From Pedobacter africanus (GTDB taxonomy: Bacteria; Bacteroidota; Bacteroidia; Sphingobacteriales; Sphingobacteriaceae): a stretch of 64,000 bases of DNA. This document shows positions 37,288-46,167 of this stretch, piece by piece. The position numbers and the translations under genes are program-made. Location of the stretch: positions 124,001 to 188,000 of the forward strand of contig NZ_FWXT01000002.1 of NCBI RefSeq assembly GCF_900176535.1. Direction: 5' to 3'. A model generated the notes under the pieces. It did no database searches. It was not told the DNA's origin and saw only the letters and a list, made by a program, of their open reading frames with translations. How positions within the stretch are numbered: the stretch's first letter is position 1; each line of letters opens with the position of its first letter.

Positions 37288-38622
37288 ATGATTAAGATTC
37301 ATGTTTCTTTACTGCTTGTTTTTCTTATTGCAGGCAGGCTTAATGCTCAGGAAATCAATACCGCTAAATTGGATAGTTTCTTTAATACTTTAGCCGGGAA
37401 CAACAAAGCCATGGGCAGTTTTGCCATTGCTAAAAAGGGAAAGGTTATTTACCACAAGACGATTGGCTATTGCATAGTTGAAGGCGACAAAAAGGTTGCG
37501 GCAAAGGCCAGTACCCAATATCGAATTGGCTCCATTACCAAGATTTTCACTGCTGTGCTCGTATTTCAGCTTATAGAACAAGGAAAGCTAAGCCTGGATA
37601 CCAGGATTGATAAGTATTTTCCGGAGCTGCCCGGTGCAAAATTAATTAGTATAGCTGATTTATTGAAGCATACCAGCGGACTGTATGATTATGTGAATGA
37701 TACCAAAGACCAGACCTGGGTAACGGTGCCGCGAAGCAAAACCGAACTGTTGGTGGCTATTAAAAACGGCAAAACGCACTTTGAACCGGGCAAAGGATCT
37801 GCTTACTGCAATTCGGGTTATTTGCTGCTGGGGTACCTGATAGAAAAGCTGACCCGAAAGCCCTACCCGAAAGTTGTGGCCGATAGGATTTTTAACAAAC
37901 TGGGAATGAAAAATTCACAGTCGGGTCTGGCCAACAATACAGGTGTGGAGGAAGCCAGGGCTTATCACTTCCAGGGCAAATGGACGGATATTAAAGACAT
38001 TTACTTTGGCAATGTAGTTGCGGTTGGCGACATCTTATCTACCCCGCAGGACCTGCTCCTTTTTATGGAGGCGCTGGATACCGGCAAATTGCTGAGTAGT
38101 AAAAGTCTGGCCATTATGAAGTCTGGAGATGGACCAAATACTTCGGGAATGGGGCTTTTTGAGTTTCCATTTTATTCGAAGAAAGGATATGGACATAACG
38201 GGGGGACTTATGGCAGTTTTTCGGTGTTGCAGCGTTTTGGGCCTGATAGTTTAGCAATGGCAGTTTGTACAAACGGGCTGAGCTATCCCTTAAATGACAT
38301 CAATATAGCGATGCTGAATGTAGTTTATAAGCTACCTTTTGAACTTCCTTCCTTCAAAAAAATTGCAGTTGCAGCGAAAGATCTGGAACCTTTGCTGGGG
38401 CTTTATTCGAGTACAGATATGCCGCTGAAAATTACCATAAGCCGGAAAGAGGATACGCTGATGGGACAGGCAACAGGGCAGGGCGCTTTTCAGATGGAAG
38501 CGATTGGTACCAACAGCTTTAAATTCGATCCCAGTGGACTAATGATGGAATTTAACCCGGAAAAAGGTCTGATGCTGCTGAAACAAGGAGGGAAAACCTT
38601 CCGGTATGCCCGGGAAAAGTAG
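37288..38622 (+). CDS. Beta-lactamase-fold serine hydrolase (class C/PBP4-like), exported
   Basis: A 444-residue protein with a signal peptide (MIKIHVSLLLVFLIAGRLNAQ). The catalytic signatures of the serine beta-lactamase/D-alanyl-carboxypeptidase superfamily are present: S82-I-T-K85, Y173-C-N175 and HNGGTYG as the third motif. The C-terminal ~100 residues form an extra beta domain (LGLYSSTDMPLKITI), as in many periplasmic esterase/peptidase members. The specific substrate is not evident. It stands after a strong terminator, so it has its own promoter. Confidence 0.88.
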   Translation: MIKIHVSLLLVFLIAGRLNAQEINTAKLDSFFNTLAGNNKAMGSFAIAKKGKVIYHKTIGYCIVEGDKKVAAKASTQYRIGSITKIFTAVLVFQLIEQGKLSLDTRIDKYFPELPGAKLISIADLLKHTSGLYDYVNDTKDQTWVTVPRSKTELLVAIKNGKTHFEPGKGSAYCNSGYLLLGYLIEKLTRKPYPKVVADRIFNKLGMKNSQSGLANNTGVEEARAYHFQGKWTDIKDIYFGNVVAVGDILSTPQDLLLFMEALDTGKLLSSKSLAIMKSGDGPNTSGMGLFEFPFYSKKGYGHNGGTYGSFSVLQRFGPDSLAMAVCTNGLSYPLNDINIAMLNVVYKLPFELPSFKKIAVAAKDLEPLLGLYSSTDMPLKITISRKEDTLMGQATGQGAFQMEAIGTNSFKFDPSGLMMEFNPEKGLMLLKQGGKTFRYAREK

Positions 38623-38698
38623 CACAAGAAATGACAAAGAGCTTAAACTACTGTAGCGCTTAAATGTTACATTTGCGCCAAAAATATGCAGTACTGTT

Positions 38699-39487
38699 AT
38701 GAGCGAAGCACTTAAAAGAATCCAGGATCATATTGAACCTTTACGTCAGCAGATCATCAATCATAAGGTTTATGAACTGATCAACAGTGTGGAAGACTTA
38801 CGGATTTTTATGGAGTACCATGTATATGCGGTATGGGACTTCATGTCGATCTTAAAAGCTTTGCAGATTAACCTCACCTGTACCACCATTCCCTGGTTTC
38901 CTGTAGGATCGGCCAATACAAGGTACCTTATTAATGAAATTGTGGCCGGAGAAGAATCGGATGTGGATAGCACGGGGCAGCGTAAAAGTCATTTTGAGAT
39001 GTATCTTGATGCCATGGAGCAATGTGGTGCGTCGACTGTTGAAATAGGAAATTTCTTAACAGCGCTGAAAAACAAGGGCGATTTGCATACTGCTTTTGAA
39101 CTGGCCGGAAGTCCTGAACATGCACGTGACTTTGTAGACTTTACCTTTAAGATTATCCGGAGCAACCAGGCGCATTTACAGGCAAGTACTTTTACTTTTG
39201 GCAGGGAAGACCTGATCCCGAATATGTTCCTGTCTATTGTGAATGACCTGAACCAGAAATTCCCTGAGCAGCTGTCGCTCTTTAAATACTACCTGGACCG
39301 TCATATTGAAGTGGATGGCGACCACCATAGCTATCTGGCCCTGGCCATGACTGCGGAACTTTGCGGCGACAATGCCGCTTGCTGGCAGGAAGCGGAGCAG
39401 GCCAGTGTTACAGCGCTTCAAAAAAGGATACACCTTTGGGACGGCGCTTATGAAGCCATTTTGCGCCGCAATGCAGATTTGAAATGA
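38699..39487 (+). CDS. DUF3050 family protein
   Basis: A 262-residue, all-helical cytoplasmic protein matching DUF3050. Conserved-looking acidic and His residues sit in spaced helices: EYHVYAVWDFMS (residues ~39-50), VAGEESD, FTFGREDLIP and YLDRHIEVDGDHHSY. Such spacing resembles heme-oxygenase-like metal enzymes (inference, no function is established for the family). No operon partner; a universal stress protein gene follows after 109 bases. Confidence 0.8.
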   Translation: MSEALKRIQDHIEPLRQQIINHKVYELINSVEDLRIFMEYHVYAVWDFMSILKALQINLTCTTIPWFPVGSANTRYLINEIVAGEESDVDSTGQRKSHFEMYLDAMEQCGASTVEIGNFLTALKNKGDLHTAFELAGSPEHARDFVDFTFKIIRSNQAHLQASTFTFGREDLIPNMFLSIVNDLNQKFPEQLSLFKYYLDRHIEVDGDHHSYLALAMTAELCGDNAACWQEAEQASVTALQKRIHLWDGAYEAILRRNADLK

Positions 39488-39596
39488 GCCCCGGTTTTAC
39501 GGTTATCTTAGTGTAAAATTAGTTTGCTTTCAGGCCTGGATAAAGCCTATTGAAAAAGGTTATGGTTAGATTTACGGGATTCAAAAAACCTTAGTA

Positions 39597-40418
39597 ATGA
39601 TGACAATAATTGTAGCGACCGATTTTTCGGAAGTAGCGGAAAATGCAGTAGAATACGCGGCAGCGATAGCAAAACACAGCAATGCCAGGTTGATCCTTTT
39701 CAATTCATTTGAAATGCCTGTACATGCTGCCAATACCCTTTTGCCTGCATCGAGTATTCAGAAGTTGCTAAGCGATAATGAGATCAGGCTGATAGAAAGG
39801 GCAATCGCCCTTTCCCTGGATTATGATATAGAGGTAGGTCATGAATCTGCTTTGTCTTTCGTGGAAGACGAATTGAAAGCATTGCTGCTGAAATATGAAG
39901 CCAGCCTGGTCGTTTTGGGCATGCGTACAAAAAGCCTGGAGCAGGACCTTTGGGGCAATACCACCACTTCGGCCATTAAACAGCTAAAATTCCCAGTGCT
40001 GGCGGTGCCGCTGGGTGCCAGATTTGAGGGCGCCAGGAAAGTATTGTTTGCTTGTGATGTGCTTAGCGGGGTATCTGAAAGGGTACTGGCACAAATTAAG
40101 GAACTGGCTTTAAGCCTGAACGCCGAAGTAGAGGTTTTTAGTGTAAATGAAGTGCTGGAAGAACTAAAGCCAGAAAGTGAAAACCAGCTGTCAACCAACG
40201 CAATAGATGAAGCGCTGGAGGGAATCAGTTATTACTATAAAAATGTTAAATCCTATGCAGTTATAGCTGAAATTGAAAAGGAAATAGAGATATTTGGAGC
40301 TGATATGCTGATCATGGTACCCAAGAAATATGGTTTCTGGGCCTCATTGATACATCGGAGTAAAACAAGGATGATGGCCTCAGGATTGCATATTCCCTTA
40401 CTTTCTATCCCTATATAA
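39597..40418 (+). CDS. Universal stress protein, tandem UspA domains
   Basis: A 273-residue cytoplasmic protein of two UspA-like halves: TIIVATDFSEVAENAVEYAAAIAKHSNARLILFNSF opens the first and GARKVLFACDVLSGVSERVLAQIKELA the second. The first half has VVLGMRTKSLEQDLWGNTTTSAI, roughly matching the ATP-binding Gly loop region (GxxGxS-type is degenerate). It lies 9 bases before the prolyl oligopeptidase gene, so the two may share a transcript. Probable stress role, partner unknown. Confidence 0.88.
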   Translation: MMTIIVATDFSEVAENAVEYAAAIAKHSNARLILFNSFEMPVHAANTLLPASSIQKLLSDNEIRLIERAIALSLDYDIEVGHESALSFVEDELKALLLKYEASLVVLGMRTKSLEQDLWGNTTTSAIKQLKFPVLAVPLGARFEGARKVLFACDVLSGVSERVLAQIKELALSLNAEVEVFSVNEVLEELKPESENQLSTNAIDEALEGISYYYKNVKSYAVIAEIEKEIEIFGADMLIMVPKKYGFWASLIHRSKTRMMASGLHIPLLSIPI

Positions 40419-40427
40419 AAACGAGCT

Positions 40428-42566
40428 ATGAAAAAAAATATAAAAGGCCTGATTGCAATGGCCCTACTATCACCTCTGTTTACCATGGCACAATTGAACA
40501 ATATCGCACAAAAATCTGTAATGACTTATCCTGAAACCAAGAAAACAGCAATAACCGACAATTATTTTGGAACTGAAGTGGCCGATCCTTATCGCTGGCT
40601 CGAGGATGACCGTTCTGCAGAAACGAAAGCCTGGGTAGATGCGCAGAATGCGGTTACCCGTAAATTTATAGACCAGATCCCTTACCGCAACCAGATTAAG
40701 GACAGGCTGAGGCATCTGATGAATTACGAAAAATATTCACAGCCATTTAAGGAAGGCGCTTATACTTATTTTTACAAGAATACAGGGCTGCAAAACCAGA
40801 GCGTGCTTTACCGGCAGAAAGATGGTGCCGAGCCGGAAATTTTTCTGGACCCGAATACCTTTTCAAAAGATGCAACCACAGCTATGGCCGGCATCAGTTT
40901 TAGTAGAGATGGCAGTTTACTTGCTTACCAGCTTTCAGAAGGTGGATCGGACTGGACCAAAGTAGTGGTTTTAAAGGCGTCAGATAAAACGGTTGTTGGC
41001 CAAGCACTTATAGATGTAAAATTTTCGGGTATTGCCTGGAAAGGAAACGAAGGGTTTTATTACAGCAGCTACGATAAGCCCAAAGATGGCAGTCAGCTTT
41101 CAGGTATGACCGATCAGCATAAACTGTACTATCATAAACTGGGCACTCCCCAGAGTACCGATCAGCTGATTTTTGGCGGAAGCAAAACGCCCAGGCGTTA
41201 TGTAGGGGCGGGACTGACCGAAGATGAGCGTTACCTGGTCATTACTGCTGCAAATTCTACATCTGGGAACGAATTGTACATTCAGGACCTGTCGGTACCC
41301 AATTCGCCGATCATTAACGTGGTAGATAACTTTGAAAAAGACCACAGCATCATCAGCAATAAAGGGAGCAAACTCTATATTTATACCAATCTCGGGGCGC
41401 CAAACGGCCGTATCGTAACGGTTGATGCTGCAAATCCTAAGCCGGCAAACTGGAAGGTACTGATTGCAGAGACAGCGAATGTATTGCAGCCTGGCACGGG
41501 TGCTGGAAAACTGTTTGCCAATTACCTTAAAGATGCGGTTTCTATGGTACTGCAATACGACATGAACGGAAAACTGGAACATCAGATCAATCTGCCCGGG
41601 ATTGGTGCAGTAAGTGGTTTTTCTGGTAAAGAAAAGGATGTAACACTTTATTATACCTTTACTTCCTATACTTACCCGGCCACCATTTTTAAATATGCGG
41701 TAGCCACTGGTAAATCGGAAATATATAAGAAATCAGGGGTCGATTTTGATCCTGCTGCCTATGAATCCAAACAGGTGTTTTACACCTCGAAGGATGGCAC
41801 AAAGGTGCCTATGATCATCACTTATAAAAAAGGCCTTTTGCTAAATGGCAAGAACCCGACAGTATTGTATGGTTATGGAGGCTTTAATGTGAGCTTAACT
41901 CCTGCATTTAGTACTGCAAATATTGTATTACTGGATCAGGGTGGGGTATATGCAGTAGCAAATTTAAGAGGAGGAGGAGAGTATGGAGAGCAATGGCATG
42001 TTGCCGGAACAAAGCTGCAGAAGCAGAACGTGTTTGATGATTTTATTGCAGCTGCAGACTATCTGATTACCAATAAATATACTTCCAGTGATTACCTGGC
42101 CAGTATGGGCGGCTCTAACGGAGGTTTACTGGTGGGTGCTACGATGGCGCAGCGCCCCGATCTGTTCAAAGTCGCTTTCCCGGCGGTGGGGGTAATGGAT
42201 ATGTTGCGTTACCATAAGTTTACTGCCGGCGCGGGCTGGAGTTTTGATTATGGTACAGCTGCAGATTCGAAGGAGATGTTTGAATATTTATACAAATATT
42301 CACCATTACATGCTTTAAAGCCAGGGGTCAAATACCCGGCCACGCTGGTAACCACGGCCGATCATGATGACAGGGTAGTGCCTGCACATTCTTTTAAATT
42401 TGCAGCTACCTTACAAAAAGATCAGGCAGGGGATGCGCCGGTACTGATCAGTATTCAGACCAATGCGGGGCATGGTGCAGGTAAACCTACAGACAAGGCG
42501 ATAGAGGAAATTGCTGACCGCTGGGCCTTTATGTTTTACAATATGGGACTGAAGTACCGCAATTAA
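40428..42566 (+). CDS. Prolyl oligopeptidase family serine peptidase (S9A), exported
   Basis: A 712-residue peptidase with signal peptide (MKKNIKGLIAMALLSPLFTMAQ). N-terminal cap: TDNYFGTEVADPYRWLEDD, typical for prolyl oligopeptidase, then the beta-propeller. The C-terminal hydrolase domain has the catalytic triad S563 (GGSNGG), D647 (DHDDRVVP) and H682 (NAGHGAG), plus NLRGGGEYGEQWH. It cleaves short peptides after proline, probably in the periplasm. The start is 9 bases after the universal stress protein gene. Confidence 0.95.
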   Translation: MKKNIKGLIAMALLSPLFTMAQLNNIAQKSVMTYPETKKTAITDNYFGTEVADPYRWLEDDRSAETKAWVDAQNAVTRKFIDQIPYRNQIKDRLRHLMNYEKYSQPFKEGAYTYFYKNTGLQNQSVLYRQKDGAEPEIFLDPNTFSKDATTAMAGISFSRDGSLLAYQLSEGGSDWTKVVVLKASDKTVVGQALIDVKFSGIAWKGNEGFYYSSYDKPKDGSQLSGMTDQHKLYYHKLGTPQSTDQLIFGGSKTPRRYVGAGLTEDERYLVITAANSTSGNELYIQDLSVPNSPIINVVDNFEKDHSIISNKGSKLYIYTNLGAPNGRIVTVDAANPKPANWKVLIAETANVLQPGTGAGKLFANYLKDAVSMVLQYDMNGKLEHQINLPGIGAVSGFSGKEKDVTLYYTFTSYTYPATIFKYAVATGKSEIYKKSGVDFDPAAYESKQVFYTSKDGTKVPMIITYKKGLLLNGKNPTVLYGYGGFNVSLTPAFSTANIVLLDQGGVYAVANLRGGGEYGEQWHVAGTKLQKQNVFDDFIAAADYLITNKYTSSDYLASMGGSNGGLLVGATMAQRPDLFKVAFPAVGVMDMLRYHKFTAGAGWSFDYGTAADSKEMFEYLYKYSPLHALKPGVKYPATLVTTADHDDRVVPAHSFKFAATLQKDQAGDAPVLISIQTNAGHGAGKPTDKAIEEIADRWAFMFYNMGLKYRN

Positions 42567-42580
42567 GTATCAGCGTTTAT

Positions 42581-43075
42581 CTATTTGGATTTAACTCTGC
42601 TGATGAAACGTGGAACATCCCTTTCATCGGCAGAATAAAGCTCCAGCTTTTTGTCTTTTCCATACAAGTACATGGAAGGATATTGTTTGGGATGGAACAG
42701 CGGAATAAAAATATGATTGCGGTCTTGCAGCACCATAACATTTTTCATGGTTTTGAGCGGCTTGCCGAAATTGTCCATAAAATAGTTGATGGACCGGTAT
42801 TCATCCTGTGAAACAAGATAAAAATTGGCACCTTCCAGTTCCTTACTCCGTTTTGAAAAGTTCGATACCACTTTCTGGCAGTGTTCGCAGGTGGCATCGA
42901 ACAGCATGATAAAGGATTTTGTACCCTTAGGAATTTGTTCTGTAGAAAATACAGAACCATCGGCCCGGTAAAAGCCGGCTAAAGGCATATCAGTTCCGAC
43001 AATGGGTGCTGGTGCCTGCGCAAAAGCAGCAGTTGAAAATAACCCCAGGATAAAGACAAAAAATAGTCGTTTCAT
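42581..43075 (-). CDS. Thioredoxin-like exported protein
   Basis: A 164-residue protein with signal peptide (MKRLFFVFILGLFSTAAFAQ). The redox motif is C63-E-H-C66 within MLFDATCEHCQK, in a thioredoxin/TlpA-like fold (YFMDNFGKPLKTMKNVMV, then IFIPLFHPKQYPSMYLYGKDKKL with the cis-Pro region). It probably reduces or exchanges disulfides in the periplasm. It is convergent with the peptidase gene (14-base gap) and 44 bases downstream of the histidine kinase stop on the same strand, so it may be the last gene of the two-component operon. Confidence 0.82.
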   Translation of the reverse strand: MKRLFFVFILGLFSTAAFAQAPAPIVGTDMPLAGFYRADGSVFSTEQIPKGTKSFIMLFDATCEHCQKVVSNFSKRSKELEGANFYLVSQDEYRSINYFMDNFGKPLKTMKNVMVLQDRNHIFIPLFHPKQYPSMYLYGKDKKLELYSADERDVPRFISRVKSK

Positions 43076-43119
43076 AATCTGTTTTAAAATTACTAATATC
43101 TGATTTTTTTAAGGCCCCG

Positions 43120-44439
43120 TCAATTGCTTTGAGGAAAATGAAGCCTGAAAGTGCTGCCTTCGCCTTGTTTTGAATTTACATTGATGGTGATACCATGGTA
43201 TAAAGCAATGCTTTTTACAATGGAAAGGCCCAGTCCATAGCCTACATTCTGGCCCAGGTTCGCTTTTCTGAAACGATCGAAAATGAAAGGAAGTTCTTCT
43301 GCTGGAATGCCGATCCCGGTATCTTTTATGGTTATGGTATAGCGGCTTTTGCCGGATTCTTCGTCACTGATGCTGATACTGCCATTATTTACATTGTATT
43401 TGATGGCATTGTTGATCAGGTTGTAAAACAATTGGAACAACAGATCGTGGTTTACGCCTTTTATCGTTTTGCTTTCGTTCAGGTTGATGTTGATCCTGAG
43501 TTTTTTCTCTTCCAGCCGGTGACTGATCTCTTCTGTTACTTCGTTTAACAGCCGCATGGGTTGAATGTTATCTGATTTTACAAACTGCTCATTCTCAATC
43601 CGGGATATGAGCAACAGGGAACCAGAGATCTTTTTTAACCGGTCGAGCGTTTTCATCATATCGGCAATCTTCATGACGGCATCGTCGTTAAGCTGCTCAT
43701 CACCAATCATATTTTCCAGCTTATTTTGCAGGATACTGATGGGTGTCATGAGCTCATGCGAAGCATTTGCGGTAAATTCACGTTCCTTTTCGAAGGCTTC
43801 ATTGATCTGTTCCATGAGCAGGATCAGTGACTCGTCCAGGTATTTAAAGTCTTGCGTAGAGGTAGGTACTTTGCTGGGCTGGTCTTTAAAAGGAAATTTC
43901 CTGTTGATCAGTTTGGATTTGATAATTTTGCCAAGCGGGCTAATGAGTACACGGGTGAAAAACAGGTCGAACAGCAGGCTGAGCACAATAAGGCCCATCA
44001 GGACGTACAATGCAATGCGTTGTAAAGGCTTGCTGTATTGATTGATGCTGCTGGTGGTTTTGCCGATTTCGAGCAGGTAGTTTTTATGCTCATAATTAAA
44101 GGTATGCATCAGGATCCGGTAATTGAGGGTGTCGCGCTCTACCACACGCCGGGCTGTTTTTATGGTATCTATCCTGCTGTTTGCGGCTGCCGGTTCGAGG
44201 GCAATGTATTCTTCCTTCAGCATGGTATAACTACCATAATTGTTGTCGCCCTGCAGGTAATAATCTATTCCGTTTTTATGGATGATCCTGATGACTTTGT
44301 CTTGCTGTGTGCGCAAAGAATAGGTAATGTACTGTGAGACAATTTCATTAACCAGGAAAGGTAGAGAGATGATAAAAAGCAATACTATGGCCAATTTTGA
44401 GCCGGTAATGAAGAGGATCAGTTTGGACGATAGTTTCAT
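43120..44439 (-). CDS. Sensor histidine kinase (OmpR-type partner)
   Basis: A 439-residue inner-membrane kinase. Two membrane helices (residues ~7-29 and ~138-160) bracket a periplasmic sensor region of about 100 residues. The HisKA motif FTANASHELMTPISILQNKLE carries the phospho-accepting His, and the ATPase part has NAIKYN, DTGIGIPAEELPFIF and GYGLGLSIVKSIA. The gene directly abuts the response regulator stop, so the pair is co-expressed. The signal is unknown; the small secreted protein encoded at the operon start is a candidate accessory factor (inference). Confidence 0.93.
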   Translation of the reverse strand: MKLSSKLILFITGSKLAIVLLFIISLPFLVNEIVSQYITYSLRTQQDKVIRIIHKNGIDYYLQGDNNYGSYTMLKEEYIALEPAAANSRIDTIKTARRVVERDTLNYRILMHTFNYEHKNYLLEIGKTTSSINQYSKPLQRIALYVLMGLIVLSLLFDLFFTRVLISPLGKIIKSKLINRKFPFKDQPSKVPTSTQDFKYLDESLILLMEQINEAFEKEREFTANASHELMTPISILQNKLENMIGDEQLNDDAVMKIADMMKTLDRLKKISGSLLLISRIENEQFVKSDNIQPMRLLNEVTEEISHRLEEKKLRININLNESKTIKGVNHDLLFQLFYNLINNAIKYNVNNGSISISDEESGKSRYTITIKDTGIGIPAEELPFIFDRFRKANLGQNVGYGLGLSIVKSIALYHGITINVNSKQGEGSTFRLHFPQSN

Positions 44440-45114
44440 TTATTTCCTTATTCTGTAGCCCACCCCGCGTACAGTTTCCAGAAAATCTGTGGGTCCCCAG
44501 GCATTGAGTTTTTTTCTGATGTTCTTGATGTGCGCATCTATGTAATTGGAATCGTAGTCGTCATCGGCAAAGGTGCCCCAGATGTGCTCACTGAGTTGCA
44601 TTCTGGTAAGTACCCTATTGCTGTGCAGAAAGAGATAGCTCAGGATGTCGAATTCTTTTCTGGACAATTCGATATGATTTTGTTCAAAGAGGATGAGCCT
44701 TTTCTGAAGATCGAGTTTAAAATCGCCCAAAGGCAACAACTCTTCTTTAACATTGAACTTTCGTCTGGCTATGGCCTGCATTCTGGACTGCAGCTCCAGG
44801 AGCGAGAATGGTTTGGGCAGGTAATCGTCGGCCCCCAGGTCGAGCCCCGTGATGCGGTCTTCCAGGTTTCCTCTTGCCGTAAGGATGATATAGGCTGCAT
44901 CGGGATTGTATTTTTTTGCTTTGGGCAATAAGGCAAGGCCATCACCATCAGGTAAGCCAAGGTCGAGCAGGATGAAATCGTAACTGTTCATTTCCATCTT
45001 TTCAAGCCCGTCTTTGATGTTATGGGCCAGGTCGCAGATATAAAAAGCCTTTTTCAGAAAATCCCTCATTTCATAGGCCATGGTTTTTTCATCTTCAACG
45101 ATCAGTACCTTCAT
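44440..45114 (-). CDS. OmpR-family response regulator
   Basis: A 224-residue regulator with receiver domain (acidic pocket E7-D8, phospho-acceptor D51 in FILLDLGLP, Lys in YLPKPFS) and C-terminal winged helix (LSRKEFDILSYLFLHSNRVLTRMQLSEHIWG, SNYIDAHIKNIRKKL, VRGVGYRIRK). The ATG at 45114 overlaps the stop of the preceding small gene as ATGA. It should bind paired direct repeats 10-11 bp apart, which fits the phased repeats at 45508-45524 and 45550-45570. Confidence 0.96.
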   Translation of the reverse strand: MKVLIVEDEKTMAYEMRDFLKKAFYICDLAHNIKDGLEKMEMNSYDFILLDLGLPDGDGLALLPKAKKYNPDAAYIILTARGNLEDRITGLDLGADDYLPKPFSLLELQSRMQAIARRKFNVKEELLPLGDFKLDLQKRLILFEQNHIELSRKEFDILSYLFLHSNRVLTRMQLSEHIWGTFADDDYDSNYIDAHIKNIRKKLNAWGPTDFLETVRGVGYRIRK

Positions 45115-45386
45115 CAGTCATTCCTTCTTTTATTGTCTTTAGGTTTTCCTCTTTTATCAGATTTTACTTCTTCCGGTTTGCCTTGTTTCCTGGATTGGGG
45201 GACTTCTTTTACCTCTTCTTTTCGGCCTTCTTTACCTTTTTCCTGTTTTTTGCCCCGCCTGTCCTGCCAGCTATTTTCGGTTAAAAACGAAGGTGTTGCA
45301 TGTTTGCCGCCGGCAAAGGTACCGGATGGAAGCCAGGTGAGGAGTGTGGCTACAGTAAGTAAATGTAAAAAACGAAGCGTGCTCAT
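45114..45386 (-). CDS. Small secreted basic protein of the two-component operon
   Basis: A 90-residue protein I cannot assign to a family. A signal peptide is clear (LRFLHLLTVATLLTWLPSGTFAGG, cleavage after ~residue 24). The mature part is low-complexity and strongly charged (repeats of K, E, R, G such as KKQEKGKEGRKEEVKEV), probably unfolded. It is first in the operon and its TGA overlaps the response regulator ATG, so translation is coupled. A role as sensor accessory or envelope-stress target is possible but not shown. Confidence 0.65.
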   Translation of the reverse strand: MSTLRFLHLLTVATLLTWLPSGTFAGGKHATPSFLTENSWQDRRGKKQEKGKEGRKEEVKEVPQSRKQGKPEEVKSDKRGKPKDNKRRND

Positions 45387-45507
45387 GGTGTAAATATAAA
45401 GAAAGTTTGCCTCTTGCGAGGCAAACTAACATTCCCCTCAACTTAAAACTTTTGTGTGTTTTAATATCCGCGCCACTGTAATTATAGATCAAAGTTGAAC
45501 ATCGAAC

Positions 45508-45524
45508 ATGAAATTAAGATGAAA
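45508..45524 (-). promoter_or_regulatory. Phased direct repeat, candidate response-regulator site (operon side)
   Basis: ATGAAA occurs at 45508-45513 and again at 45519-45524, exactly 11 bp apart (TTTCAT twice on the minus strand). It lies about 120 bases upstream of the small-protein/response-regulator/kinase operon. Confidence 0.45.
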
Positions 45525-45549
45525 AACAAAAAAAATAATAATCCCAAAA

Positions 45550-45570
45550 TTTCATGTTGATTTCATGTTG
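45550..45570 (+). promoter_or_regulatory. Phased direct repeat, candidate response-regulator site (divergent gene side)
   Basis: TTTCATGTTG at 45550-45559 is repeated exactly at 45561-45570, an 11-bp period. The core TTTCAT is the same hexamer as in the inverted pair at 45508-45524. It lies 55 bases before the divergent secreted-protein gene, a sensible place for OmpR-type activation. Confidence 0.55.
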
Positions 45571-45624
45571 GCTATAGAGATTTGGCTTAACAACACACAA
45601 ATGAAACATTAAAATAACAAGACT

Positions 45625-46092
45625 ATGAAAAGGTTAGTATTAACAGGATTGCTTGGGTTATTGGCTTGGTTGCCTTACCAGGCATCGGCACAGCTGAGTA
45701 TAAGCGTAAATATTGGTTCGCAGCCGGCCTGGGGGCCAAGGGGCTATGACTACGTAGATTATTATTACCTGCCTGATATCGAATGCTACTATCATGTACC
45801 AAAACGTCAGTTCATTTATATGGAAGGCAGCAGGTGGAGGTTTTCACGGTCTTTACCATCCAGATGGAGAGGATACGACCTTTATCACGGACGTACAGTA
45901 GTGGTAAATTCCAGGAATGCCTACAGGGATTTTGACCGTCATAGGGTAATTTACTCCGGACACGGACATGGAAAAAAATATTATTCAAGGGATTACGACA
46001 GGGAGGATCATAACTGGGGAGGCCGTGACAGGGGCCGGGACCGTGATCATGATAGAGGGAAAGGACATGGACATGGCCGGGGAAGGCATTAA
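45625..46092 (+). CDS. Secreted His/Arg/Asp-rich protein of unknown function
   Basis: A 155-residue protein with signal peptide (MKRLVLTGLLGLLAWLPYQASAQ). The first half (DYYYLPDIECYYHVPKRQF, RWRFSRSLPSRWRGYDLYHG) recalls a small family often seen in Bacteroidota without known function. The C-terminal ~45 residues alternate His, Gly, Arg and Asp and could bind metal or anionic polymer (inference). It is divergent from the two-component operon, with phased repeats between, so it is a likely regulon member. A hairpin terminator follows. Confidence 0.75.
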   Translation: MKRLVLTGLLGLLAWLPYQASAQLSISVNIGSQPAWGPRGYDYVDYYYLPDIECYYHVPKRQFIYMEGSRWRFSRSLPSRWRGYDLYHGRTVVVNSRNAYRDFDRHRVIYSGHGHGKKYYSRDYDREDHNWGGRDRGRDRDHDRGKGHGHGRGRH

Positions 46093-46112
46093 TGAACTGA
46101 AACCAACAAACC

Positions 46113-46155
46113 AAAGGGCGCCATACATGTATCAATGTAGGCGCCCTTTCTGTTT
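46113..46155 (+). terminator. Hairpin terminator, possibly bidirectional
   Basis: AAAGGGCGCC (46113-46122) and GGCGCCCTTT (46140-46149), then CTGTTTAT. It lies between two convergent genes; the AAACC before it gives a moderate T-run on the minus strand too. Confidence 0.8.
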
Positions 46156-46167
46156 ATAGCGTAACTA

